Shown here: piece by piece, positions 1 through 12,100 of the stretch
Position numbering within the stretch: the first letter of the stretch is position 1
How the letters are laid out: every line of letters starts with the position of its first letter
Assembly: GCA_035772405.1 (NCBI GenBank)
Contig: JAYKKM010000504.1
Location: 3,358,001 to 3,422,000 of the forward strand
DNA length: 64,000 nt
Direction of reading: 5' to 3'
DNA from: Chrysogorgia sp. JL179-B06
Taxonomy: Eukaryota > Cnidaria > Anthozoa > Scleralcyonacea > Chrysogorgiidae
Made by a program: the position numbers and the translations under genes
Notes under the pieces: generated by a model
Database searches by the model: none
What the model saw: only the letters and a program-made list of their open reading frames with translations
What the model was told of the DNA's origin: nothing

Positions 1-619
1 TGATTCAGGTTAGCAACTTCGACAGTGCAACTAATTTGTTTTATTTGAATACGTTGGATTTAAATATCACACCAATTTTATTTTCGCCTCATTGGTTTAC
101 TATTTTGGAACTTAAGTTATTTGTTTCCTATACCCTTTAAGTCAATATAAGTGATATACTCCACCTTTTCTCCACAACCCGGAGCCTGAGAACACACAGG
201 ACGTAGAGGTTTCTGCTATTAGCCTGAAAGTGAAAAAATACACGACATCGATTTACATTTTACAGATTAACACTTACTCTATAGACATGTAAACATAAAA
301 TGTTAAATGCATTTGTAAAATAAGTGCGTCTTACGCACGCTATGATTGGTCAATTGTCGTATTTGGCTAAGGCTATGAAAATGTGTCACACATATTACTT
401 GTTCTCGTAAAAGTACATTTACACAAAATAAAAATGTTGAAACCTTCACATATCGTGGACAAACGTTCCAGTATAATGAACCCTACATGGCAACCAACGA
501 GCTCCCAACCAGAAAATGTAGTGCAAAAAACTCCTATTATAGAGAAGAAACTTTCTACAACTAGAAGTTACTATCGCAAGGAAAGTGCTGCCTCAAAATT
601 CAAGGCAGTTGTGCTTATT
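1..619. other. AT-rich stretch, no gene recognised
   Basis: Nothing recognisable as a known gene. An open frame at 383-661 (+) contains the residues YYRKESAA at its end; the underlying 22 bases (571-592) recur exactly at 63,909-63,930 in the same reading phase, so this may be part of a repeat or of a related exon. The frame runs straight into the tandem array that follows. Confidence 0.4.
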
Positions 620-1022
620 GAAGTCAACAGATGTAAGTCAACAGAATCAGATGTAAGTTGAACAGTTAATATTGAAGTCAACAGATGTAAGTCAACAGAA
701 TCAGATGTAAGTTGAACAGTTAATATTGAAGTCAACAGATGTAAGTCAACAGAATCAGATGTAAGTTGAACAGTTAATATTGAAGTCAACAGATGTAAGT
801 CAACAGAATCAGATGTAAGTTGAACAGTTAATATTGAAGTCAACAGATGTAAGTCAACAGAATCAGATGTAAGTTGAACAGTTAATATTGAAGTCAACAG
901 ATGTAAGTCAACAGAATCAGATGTAAGTTGAACAGTTAATATTGAAGTCAACAGATGTAAGTCAACAGAATCAGATGTAAGTTGAACAGTTAATATTGAA
1001 GTCAACAGATGTAAGTTCAACA
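620..1022. repeat. 54-bp tandem array, about 7.5 copies
   Basis: Seven complete 54-bp units start at 620, 674, 728, 782, 836, 890 and 944, and a partial one starts at 998. Each unit holds two variants of the word AGTCAACAGATGTAAGT, so the array probably grew from a shorter repeat. The copies look identical by eye, which suggests recent expansion. Because 54 is a multiple of 3, all frames without stops stay open, which produces a spurious repetitive minus-strand frame. Confidence 0.95.
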
Positions 1023-2053
1023 GTTGCATATACATGCAGTTGAACATAAAGATAAAATAGTTGTATAACATAGTTCTCTTTACAAGGCTTGCATAAAAAA
1101 ATGCAGTTAAATATGAACACAAAAAGTTGACATTATAGCAGTCGATAAACTAACAACTGCCAGAAGTTCAGCACTAAAGCAAAACACGTTATATGACGAT
1201 TGACGAACGAGGCCGCCTCTTCACAAAATATCGTGGCCCTATAGTAGCTAAAGAGATTTTATTTGGTTTACATGCAGGCCATTTGAGAGTTCTAGTTTCA
1301 TTTGATTCAGATAGTTTCCGCATCCGGCGATTATACGAACATCTACGAGTTACGTCATAAAACGTCATAAATCTGTGGACATCCATGAAAAATCGAGCGT
1401 GATTTTAATGTAGATCGACTATACATAGTTCCGCGAAGAGGTCTGGGTACGAGACAGCAACCCAAATCAAGATTAGTGTGCTGCCTACGGCAGCAAAAAT
1501 CATTCAATTACTCTCAATACAGAAGGATGATCCGCAAAACATGGTCGACCACTACCACATCCCTAAAATTATTGTGCTAGGTATACAGCACTCGAAATTT
1601 AGTAAAAGGTGGCACTGCCACCACGAGACACTCCCAGCCGACGATGAAGAACAGAAGTTTTTGACTTGGCCTATAAACTTAATAGTCGACTATAGTGGGG
1701 CTATCCCTCTACAAGACTTTATAACATTTTTACTCTATGCACGCTGTGATTGGTCAGCTTGCCAGTCTTGATCCAGCTACGGTGACTGGAATGACGTCAG
1801 GAACTAATGAGAATTTGCATTAAGTCAAAAGCGTTATATATCGTAATTTAACAAAGTATATAAGCAATTGTTCTGACTTATTTTATAAAATAATAGAATA
1901 CGTTTGCCCGGGTCTCTATAACGTGATCGAAACTCTCGTGAAGTAGTAAAAACACTCGAGAAGTTGGGAAAGTACTAGCCTCGGCGGCTCCTGCTTCTCC
2001 CTGCACTACTCTCGTGTTTTTATTACGTCACCGAGTAAACGTAACAAGAGGCT
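1023..2053. other. no gene recognised
   Basis: No splice-bounded exon or known domain was found on either strand. The frame at 1,478-1,771 (+) has no recognisable motif. A small inverted repeat lies at about 1,946-2,023 (a TAAAAACACTCG-like arm against a CTCTCGTGTTTTTA-like arm), probably a fragment of a foldback element or of the 3' end of the neighbouring LINE. Confidence 0.4.
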
Positions 2054-5000
2054 TAGAACTTAGAACTTAGAATAAATTACACCCAAGTAGATTACTCTAA
2101 TACTGGGCGGGTCGGTCGCGGTTTAAAGCCTGCGTAAGTGACTTGGCACTTTTAGTGATCTAATAGCAGGCAAGGCTGACTGCTTAAAGCTATTTAAGGT
2201 TGCAAGTAAGTTCCAGACTCTGACTGTTCTTGGAAAAAAGGAATAGCTATGAGCTAATACAGTTGACTGCTGTTGTTGGTATGTTAAGCAATGTCTCCTA
2301 GTAGATCTAAGAGAACTAGAGCGCGTAAGCGAGTCGGGAAGTTTACAATTTACAAGACTATTATGAAACTTATAAAAGAGGACTGACTGATTAAACAAAC
2401 GCTTGTGCTCTAGAGTATCCCATCCAAGTGATCTAACTAAACCAGAAGTACTTGTTGTAAGTTTATAGTTATTGCATACAAAGCGGGCTGCGTTCTTTTG
2501 GACTTGCTCAAGGCGATTTACAGCTGTGTCGGTGTGAGGGTTCCACGAGGAGGATGCATATTCAAGCGTAGGTCTCACCAACATCATATAGGCTCTCTCC
2601 TTGACTTCGCTGCTACATGGCTTCAATATTCTTCTTATTAGTCCCAGAGTCTTGTTGGCTTTAGCGGCAACTTTAGAACAGTGCGCACCCCAGCGAAGAG
2701 TTTCAAAACACCTTATACCCAGGTAGTCACATTGGGAAACCTTCGTAAGGGCTTCTGAATTAGCAGAGTATGTAGATTCGTGTGACTTACGCTTGTTCGT
2801 AACGCGGAGTAGGTGGCATTTGGACACATTAAAGTCCATCTGCCAATCAGCTGCCCATTTGGTTAGGTTGTGTAAGTCCTCCTGAAGTATCTGATGATCG
2901 TGCTGAGATTTAATGGCCCGATAAAGCACAGTGTCATCGGCAAAGAGCCGCAGTTCAGATTTCGGTACATCAACAATGTCGTTTATATAGAGTAGGAATA
3001 GGGTCGGGCCAAGTACGGAGCCTTGCGGCACACCAGAGGTAACAGGAGTAGTACTGGAGTGAATGCCATTTATAGCCACGAATTGGGTGCGGTTATGGAG
3101 GAACCCGGATATCCACTTTTGGGTCTTCCCATTGACTCCATACTGATCGAGCTTATGTAATAACTTAGTGTGACTGACCTTGTCAAAGGCCTTACTAAAA
3201 TCTAGTAGGAGTGCGTCGACTTGGCCTTGCTGGTTCAAGATGTTAGCTTGAAATCCATGCTGTAAGGGAGACAGGATACCATTAGTAGACAAGTGTTTGT
3301 TAAGATGACTGAGAACAATATGTTCCATAACTTTACAGACAAAGCATGTAAGGGATATTGGTCGGTAGTTTGCTGGATTATCCTTGTTTGATTTTTTATA
3401 AACTGGTACAACCAAGGCTTTAGACCAATCACACGGTAGGGTACCCAAGTTGAAACTCTGTTGAAAGATGAATGTCAACATACCAGATATCTCTGTTGAC
3501 AGGACTCGCAGACAGCGTGGTGAAATGCCATCGGGGCCAGTTGACTTTGATACATTTAGGTTAGCTAGAAGCTTCTGAACGCCCGATTCATCAAACAAGA
3601 TATCTCCAATGTTCGAAATGTTATCACAATAGGTAGAGGTGGTTGTAGGAAGTAATCCATTATCCCTGGTGAATACACTCTCAAAGTATTTGTTTAAGAG
3701 TTCGGCCTTGTCCTTGTCAGAGATGAATATCGAATCGTCTTGACGCAATGTTGGTATACTCATACTTTCTGTCCTTGAGTGTTTGATATAGCTCCAGAAT
3801 TTTTTCGGATTTTCCTCCAAGCTTCCTCCAATTTCCTGGTTGAGATATCTATTATGGGATGTCTTTAGCAGTTTCACCACTTTGTTTCTCTGATGACGGT
3901 ATGCTGACCATGCAGGGGAGTTTTTATCACTGCTACGTCTAGCATTTTTGTATAGATGGTCACGCCTGCGCATTTGGCGCTTTATAGCTCTTGAGATCCA
4001 GGGAAGAGAGCTTTTTGCTGTTGTCATTTTTGAAGGGATATACTTGTCTACTGCCTTGGCCAAAGTATCTTTAAAGAAGTCCCAGTTCTCTTCCAGACTT
4101 CTATTAGAGCAGTGGACAAAAAACTCAGTTGCACTATTCGAGATGTCTTGGCGAAGTGCGTCCAGATCTGCCTTGTCATACAAATACACTTTGTGAGGTG
4201 GGCGTGAGGACCGTTTGGGCTTAACTCTGATATTAAACAAAACAATATCGTGGTCACTCATGCCTGGTTTAACCTGGATATCAGAGACAAGGGAGGGAAC
4301 AGAGGACAGGACCAAATCCAGAGTCTTGAGGGATGCTGGGCGAGTAGGAACAGTAACACATTGCGTTAGGGCGTGGTCACTTATAAAGTCTAGAAGTCTG
4401 TACATAAGAGGAGCTGTAGAATGGCTAGTGACCATTGGGGGATCACACTTCCAGTCAATATCCCACAGTTGAAATCTCCGCTGACCACAATGTTCGGGTG
4501 GGATTTTTTGTTGATATCAAACACCTTCAATATAGACTCAGAAAGAAAGTCAATTCGAGACGAGGGTGCCGAGGGTGGTTTGTAAAATGCACATATGTAA
4601 AGCGCTTTCGTTTTAGCGAGATGAATGGAGGCCCATAGAGATTCGTCCTCTGGGTTACCAGCTAAATCTGGTAATTCATATGCTGGAATGTCAGATTTCA
4701 CTGCAATGAAAACGCCCCCGCCACCACAGCCAGATCGTTCCTTCCTGAACACTGTGTAGGTTGAAGGAAAGCATGAGTATGTTGGATCTTCAGAACTGAG
4801 TTTCGATTCACAGCCAAAAATTATATCAGGGTTGAGGTTGTCAATATGGCTAGCGAAAACAGCAGATCGTTCAGAACTCTTAATGCTGTTACAGTTAATT
4901 TCCATGCAGCGTAGACTGGAACGGTGGTGGTAATTGATAGATGCATTTTTACTTGGAGTGCTTGATGATACAGGAAGTATGTCCGGTAGTTGGTGGTCTC

Positions 5001-5576
5001 CAAGGTCACGTGACAAAGCCAAGAACGAATTATTAGAATTGAAAGAAGTACTTGGACTACAAAATACTGAGCTGCTGGAAAAGCTCGGTTGGCCGCAGTG
5101 TGGACATATCCAGGTACATGACGATTTCGCCAGATGGAAATATGTGGAATCATCGATGAAACAGCATGATGTATGAAACCATAGGTCACAAGAATCGCAT
5201 TGGATTCCCTTCTGGTTATCACGAACAGACTTGGTACATATTCCGCAGTTCGAGGAGGCAGATGGACCAGGATTCAAGCTTATGTCTCCAGCTAGCAAGA
5301 GCAGACAGTTCGCAAAAAGTTTGAGGGCTTGAGACCTCGGACGAGTTGACTGTAAAGTGTAATATGGAATCCAAGATGGCGGAACGATTTCGAAATACAT
5401 CAGATAGAAAAGCTTCAGTTCCAAGAGGGATACAAGTCGGTTTGATCAAATAACCGAGTAGAGCAGGGCTCTGTTGTGTTACATCAGTAAATCGAGTATT
5501 ATTTTGGAGTTTAAAAGAAATTAAAAACACACTAAACACGAAACAATTCAGGACTAGAAATTTCACAACCGCCATG
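2054..5576 (-). mobile_element. CR1-type LINE, nearly full length, frameshifted
   Basis: A non-LTR retrotransposon on the minus strand. It runs from an N-terminal start at 5,575 to a short TTCTAAG-type tandem tail at about 2,054-2,075, the kind of short simple repeat with which CR1/L2-group elements end. Order of domains: hydrophobic N-terminus with a 2A-like motif, PHD-type zinc finger, apurinic-type endonuclease, reverse transcriptase, C-terminal region. A zinc finger before the endonuclease is characteristic of the CR1 group. The element lies downstream of the last visible RTCA-like exon. No target duplication was identified. Confidence 0.85.
2123..5575 (-). pseudogene. CR1-like LINE polyprotein (2A-like, PHD, endonuclease, RT), broken
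   Basis: The protein is split over three frames. The N-terminal part starts at the ATG at 5,575. A frame change near 5,400 leads to the segment with LLLLAGDISLNPGP (NPGP at 5,263-5,274), a Cys/His PHD-type finger (CGIC...CDSCDLWFHTSC...CPHC) and an endonuclease with VVSGDFN. A second one-base shift near 4,465 separates the endonuclease from the reverse transcriptase, which then stays open to 2,123. The RT catalytic box FADD lies at 2,933-2,944 and LLLDFSKAFDKV is upstream of it. Between QHGF and the NQQGQVDALLLDFSKAF stretch the protein is shorter than is usual in this family, suggesting a small in-frame deletion. With two frameshifts it is unlikely to be active. The family assignment is firm; the exact clade is inferred. 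Confidence 0.85.
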
Positions 5577-5639
5577 ATAGATGACCGCTGACGGGGTGAA
5601 CTAAAAGGCGGGGTGAACCTTTACAGAATCTCTCGGAGT

Positions 5640-6165
5640 AAAAATTGACAACGCAATCGCTCGGAGTAAAAATTGACAACGCGATCACTTGGAGTAAAAA
5701 TTGATAATAGATTGACGTGGAACAAACAACTGGCAAAATCATTTAGTACAAAACTGTCTCAATTAAAAGGAATAAAATATCGACTTAGGCATGTATTGGA
5801 AAAAATATATTACAAATCAATAATATCATATGTGACATATGGCCAGTATACCGTATGCTGGGGTATTCACCGTCGCTGTTATAATATTTAGAACATTACC
5901 ATGTAAAAGAGCGGCAAAGATGATATATAATATTACGCAAGAAGATCTTACAGAAGAACAAATATTACAAAGGTGAATTGGAAACCATTGAACCACAATT
6001 ACAAAAGGCGAACATTAATGCACGACGTATGTTACATGAAGACTCCGCAAGATTTGAAAAACTTTTCACAACGCGGAATCAAAGAACGGGAAAAAGAAAC
6101 CTAAATTTTGATGTGGTTTGATGCAAGACTGAAAAAGGAAGAACTTCATTATGATATAGAGGTCT
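5640..6165 (+). pseudogene. decayed LINE reverse-transcriptase C-terminal fragment
   Basis: The frame from 5,673 reads SLGVKIDNRLTWNKQL, the thumb-region signature found after the catalytic core in many LINE reverse transcriptases (LGV.id..LtW..hi). It continues in broken frames to RAAKMIYNI-like and FEKLF-like text near 6,060, with several stops. Three imperfect copies of a short CTCGGAGTAAAAATTGA word precede it (5,633-5,703). It is a 5'-truncated, decayed copy from a different family than the CR1 element next to it. No domain is complete. Confidence 0.6.
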
Positions 6166-7126
6166 GAGGTCCCATAGAACCAACTTGAATGAATATCAAT
6201 TTATAAATGGTTCAGCAGATACGGGAAATCACAGATAAGAAAGGCCTGCTTTGATAGAACCGTCCATAAACTGGCTACACTATGGTAGAGAGGCACCTAA
6301 ATGCTGTTAAAAATATTGATTGATTTGCTCACGCATGCTCCTTGGTACTTTCCGAATTATATAACATGCACCCAGATAAGAAATCGGCCCCATTAGTAAA
6401 CATATAACTTTAGGATGAGTAGACGTCGTTCAGGAAAGTTGTTTGCAGATTGGTTTGGAAAATTCTAAGGAGAATTTAGCATTTGCTATGAAAATAGAAG
6501 TTCGCCTTTTGAGCTTTTTGTCCAGTTCATTGTTTATTTTATGAAAGAAGGCTCATACAACAGCTTTCGAGTTCTCCCAAATTTTCCGACTGTTTCCATC
6601 AGGCGATGATGCAGTTTATATTCCTTACATATGTTACTCACGAAACAGTTAATTTTGGATGGTGTAGGTTCGTCTAGCCAAGACAAGGAAATGTTTTTCC
6701 ATGAAGTATAAGTTTGAAATTTTCCCCTCTATAGTTTATTCATTTCCCCTCTATAATTTTTCTCCTCTATAGTTTGGGCCTTCTAAATTCATGATTTTGC
6801 CCGGGAAAACGCTCGATGATCGAGTTCCGTATATGCCTCCAAAACCGAGGAAACATTTTCATTGCAATTTTTTTAGCCTATGCAGGGTTTAGCCAGTGAG
6901 GATCAATAGTGTAGATAGAGTTTCATACGGTCAGCTCCGATCAAAATACACGATTTACCATGATTTCCAAACTGCGAAGAATATACAAATAGTATACTTA
7001 AAGCCGTATAGTCATCCATCACACGTGCATGAGCTACACAATTACCACCACCACAGCACATAAGATCGCGCATTGCCAAACGCTACAACAGTGTAAAACA
7101 GATGTGAAACAAAGCCGATAACTTAC
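6166..7126. other. no feature recognised (last visible RTCA-like intron)
   Basis: AT-rich sequence downstream of the last visible RTCA-like exon. I looked on the minus strand for the next cyclase exon (the segment usually containing an AETSTGC-like motif) and did not find it here or nearer the window edge, so the remaining exons are probably outside the window. Confidence 0.4.
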
Positions 7127-9144
7127 AGAAGTCCTTGGCCCATTCCATCAGCCCTGCTATCTGACTCCCGAAGGGAGTTTATTTCAATTGGAATATCGCC
7201 AAACTTGTTCCTTAAGACGTTGTGGGCCTCTTTCGCCATCTGTTGGGCAATCTAAAGCAAAGTATAAGAAAATCTGAGCACCTTTCAAGTGTACTATTAA
7301 TCAATATCATATCACGTATAATATAATGATAGTCGAAGAGCGGTGGAACCATCGTATCATTGTGTAGCGTTATGCCTGCGGATCTAGGAAGTACTTTACG
7401 CGCTCTGCGTAACATCACTAATCTAGAAAAGATCTTTTTTCCAATATAACTAACATGGACCTTCCATGACAATCCACAAGGATTAACTCTTTCAGAACTA
7501 GTGTTATCTACAGGGGGTGGCAAAATCCTTGTGACCATCCTTGAAGATATAGTTAATTTGGTAAAACCGTTATTAGAGAACAGAAAAATATATAAAACCA
7601 TATGCTTTTAGAAGACATGCGTCGCCATTTGCTAAAATATGACCTCAGATTCCAATTTTAATCAATGGTTTCAAAATTACATGAACTTTTCATGATTTTA
7701 CAGACCTTGAATTCTGTATGACGACCAGAATCCTTGACTCGACCAGAATCCTTGTTCATGCTTTTGTTACGTCTCATCTAGACTATTGCAATTCTTTGCT
7801 GTATGGTGTCCCTCGATATCAAATTGATCGATTACAACGCATACTTAATGCGGCCGCTCGAATGGTGTGTCTTGTACCAAAATACGAGCATATCACACCT
7901 GTTCTTAAAAAACTTCATTGGCTGCCCATTCAATATCGTGCGGTTTTCAAGATTGCACTTATAGTCTTTAAAGCATTGCACGGCAAGGCTCCTGAATATC
8001 TGGAAAGCCTACTTCATGTTAAACGTACCGGTCCTTACCGTTTAAGATCACAAGAACAACACCTGCTTTTGGTCCCCAGAACATCATGTAAAACCTTTGG
8101 AGACAGGGCCTTTTTTAAAGCTGGTCCTGTTGTTTGGAACAGTTTACCGCTTTTATCAGACAATCTTCTAGTACTGACTCTTTTAAGAAACTTTTAAAAA
8201 CGTATTTATTTAGAAAGGCCTACGAGTCTTAGTCTTATAACATATTTTTTAACTTAAGTTGTTTTTTAGTAATTATTTGTAATATTCTACATCGCGCTTT
8301 AGAATATTTATAGTTTTAGCGCGTAATAAATTCAAATATTATTATTATTATTATTATTATGAAGTACTGTAGATTGAGTGGAAAATCACTCCCTTGATTT
8401 GGCTATAGGTGAATGGTAGAGAGTGACAGATAGGATCTCCCCAAAACTGTCATACCATATCATAGCCTTCATAGGTAATCACACATTTAAGTCGTACTCA
8501 TGGACGAACATCGAAACGTTGAGTCCACGAGTCGGAGGATGCTTCAAATAGAACATTGACTACGTTCGTTTTCAATCACTTCTTAGAGCCGCATCAGTCT
8601 TAGAAGAGATCTGTCTATGTTTTAACTTTTATTATTTCTAAGGTGCGCTAACACTCTCTTCACAAACAAAACGCGATCGCTCGCGCGCGCCTCAAACTTC
8701 AAGATCTGATTTTACTTACAAATTCGCATAAAAATGTTATGAATTTGCTGTAATGTCTTAGTTGGACTCCTTGAAAATGACCTTTCGTGCCTCAAACTTA
8801 TCAATCTTCTCTTCATATATTGTGACATAAATCATACCTTCACAGGTTTACCACCAGCTACGAACGCACGTCCTGTAATTTTTGTCACTTTGCCAGGATC
8901 CACGATCTCGACACTTTGCAAGTTGTGAATGGGATTTGAGCGAACCACGACACTTCCACGTCCGTAAGGTAAATAACCTCTGGAAAATAACGTTTTTAAT
9001 AAATAAATCAAAATAATGAAATTATACTGAACAAGAAAGATCTGGTTTCTGCAGAGCTGACAACAAGGCAACACACTAAACTTAGTTAAACTAGAAATAC
9101 GAATCCGCAATAATCCCCTCGCTCGCCTTTTCTACCACTAGTCT

Positions 9145-9196
<52 letters not shown>

Positions 9197-12100
9197 TAGT
9201 CTACCCCCCCCCCCCCCCCCCCCCGCGCCATCCCACCCCCATGAGAGTTTCTTTTCCCCATCCATGGTCTCCAGTGCCCAGACCGGTTCGTCGTGCTACG
9301 TAGATTTTGAACGTTATCTCGGCCAATATTTACTCCATTTCAATTGTGAAAACAGATTTCTAATTGCCGAGTCTAAATACATAAATACGTTATATTATGA
9401 GAACGTGCATACCCTTCGTAAAAACGGTTTAGAAAGGTGAATGGAATACCCCAACAGGCTAGAAGCCCAATAGAGCCCCAAAGGGCTCCGAGGGCCGGTC
9501 GTTATCTGAGAAGACCCGAAAGTCTTACCATTTGCTGGTATAAAGTTACATCGCGTGTAACTTGTAAGTACTGAATTTCTTTTAGACACGAGATATTTGA
9601 TGATTGTTGTTACACGAATTAATTTTAAGAACTGTTGATGTTGTATTGTTGTTAACCAAAGCACTAGAATCAAAAAGCATTTGTGACTAAATATTGTGGC
9701 GCAGGAACGATTGTACAATTATTGTTCTTGATGTAAAATATAAGATTCGTTCCCATGATTGGTTATTGCTGTTATTCCTTGTTTGTGTTTCCGTTAGGGC
9801 TACTGTGGTAGTAGCCTGCGTGCAGACGCTTGTGTTTCCGGAAACACAAGCGTCTGCACGCAGGCTACTGTGGTAGTGGTTTCATCAATCACCTTTCGAT
9901 CTTGAGGTCTATAATAATATTAACGCATTCTTCCTGCATTCATTACCTGCAGGCGTACTCAGGTAAGCTAACGTTGATATAGGAGATGACTTGGTAAAAT
10001 TGAAAAACGCGATCTTGCAATGGTTGTCGCATGAAGTTCAAATCTTGAACATGCAACAGATAATTCAAAAACTATTATAAGTACACAAGCGAACGTCATA
10101 ATAAAGTGTTTTTGCTTTGTGTTTCTTTGTGTCGCGTATAAACAAAATGCTTACGTTTATTTTATGAGCAGCAACGCCGGAAAGTCGTTTGTCACGTTGG
10201 GTATTTAACACCGTGGCTTCCCCCTTAATACAAAAATAGGTACGCAACGCGTTACAGAGAATGTCTCCATTCTTTGTGAGCATGTCTGAGGCTATAAGAA
10301 CGGGTTCTGAACTAGAAGATAGTTTCGTGCTAAGTTGTCACGATATACTACGGAATGGTACCCTAGGTGCCAGAGATTCATCCGCGCTCGCAGGTAGGCG
10401 AGAGGGCGAGCAAGCGGGCGTGCGCGCGGAAGAAGCTCTGGCACCCAGGGTAGGAGAGCAGTACAGAGAGATATCATAACAAAAAATACGTGAGTAGTTT
10501 ACCTTTTCTTGACCTCAACATCAAAGTGCATTCCAAACTGAGTCATAACTGGTTTGTACACCTGCAAAAACAATGATTGTATATATAAGGGGCTGCATGT
10601 TTATATAGGAAGTGGGACAAGACGGGCAACTGGGACAGGATGTTTATTTTTTCACCACGTGTTTATACGCTGGAAGTTTCCCGCTTTAAGGCCGGGATGC
10701 ACGTTTGATGAAGACAATAGATTGGAGTGTCGAAACGTTGGGTCATGGACAGTAACTTTTAAAGTTGCGTTCAAAAAAAATTTTAAAGCCAAATTTTCCA
10801 AACTATGTCTGATTTATCATCTGGTTGCGTTGGGAAATTATTTATTGTGATAGAAACTTGTCAATTTATACTAATTCATGTTAGTAAGTACTCGAATTCG
10901 TCCAGTTTCGTGCAAATTTAGGTACGGTTCCGAATTCGTCCGGACCCGTGTGAACGAGCTCTAAAATGTTGAAATATTTTTCACTCAAGCTTTTAATCAA
11001 GTATTCACTCTCTGACGAAGGGCCTTCGCTCGAAAAATTAGACCTCCTACACACTATTTGGTTACTGAGCCAAAGAGGAAGTGATCTCATCTCTCATCTT
11101 CTGAAAGCCAAACCAACCAATACACTCAATAAAGCTGACATACTCAGGTGTCATTTCTCTAGACGCGGGAATCGAGGTGTTGGATCTGGAAACAGCGATG
11201 AAGAGCCGTCAAGTGTGGAGAGAAGTTGTGCGAAGTATCCCGGCAGAAAGAGCCGAAGGATGATCGCATGATTGAGGTAGTATACACCAACCTTTTAGAG
11301 TATTCGATTTGTTTATTTATTTATTAGTTAATTATTAATTGTTAGCCTAACGATTTAGTATGTACCTTTGAAATATGGTCAATATGTATGCCATTGTATG
11401 TGTAGGTTGGTCCATTAAGGAATATTGCATTAGAGGCACCTACACGTGGTGGAGGTGCAAACATTAAGGAAGGTAAAGTTGCTGGGATCAAGGCACCAAT
11501 GTTTCTGCAATTGAACAATAAAGAATAGAAATAAGAAAATGGAATCTCCAATGGGATCGCGATTCCCAGTTGAAGCAGTCGGATGAATTTTCAAATATTA
11601 TTCTCAATTATGTAAAGCTGTTAAATATTGATTGAAGCTTTCCGTATACAAGAGCTACGATGCGTCGCTGCAGAAAGAAATCGTTCGAAGAAAGAGGCTC
11701 AGCTTCGCAGGCTACACATGGAGGTATTATAGTGACCAAAATCACCAAATTGTTGTCTTAAAACACGCAAATCAACCACGGCGTGGAAGGTTACTGATCA
11801 TTGGTTTATCAGGGAGAGCCTTCAAACCGATAATTTTTTTCAGCGGTTCACAGCCAGGATTTACGTTTACTATACTCACTCACCGGTTGATTTGCGTTGG
11901 TTGAAGACAATAATTTGGTCTCCATTATACCACCTATGTGAAGTGAAGATGCGATGTCTCCCAGTAGAGATTGAGGAAAAGAATGACGTTGAAATTTTCT
12001 GACTGTCCTGACCGCAACGGCAACGTCGTTCAAACAAAAGAAATTTTATGCGAAACAAAAATAATGAAATAATTTTATTCCCAAGAGTAATCTCAACACC

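Noticed and set aside
571..1122. Minus-strand 183-codon frame with repeated LHLLTSILTVQLTSDSVD
   Set aside because: A translation of the 54-bp tandem array; an artefact of a unit length divisible by three.
10704..10745. Hammerhead-like TTGATGAAGAC...GTGTCGAAACGTT
   Set aside because: The first core base is U instead of C and stem II pairs weakly (GAC/GUC only), so I do not call it a ribozyme.
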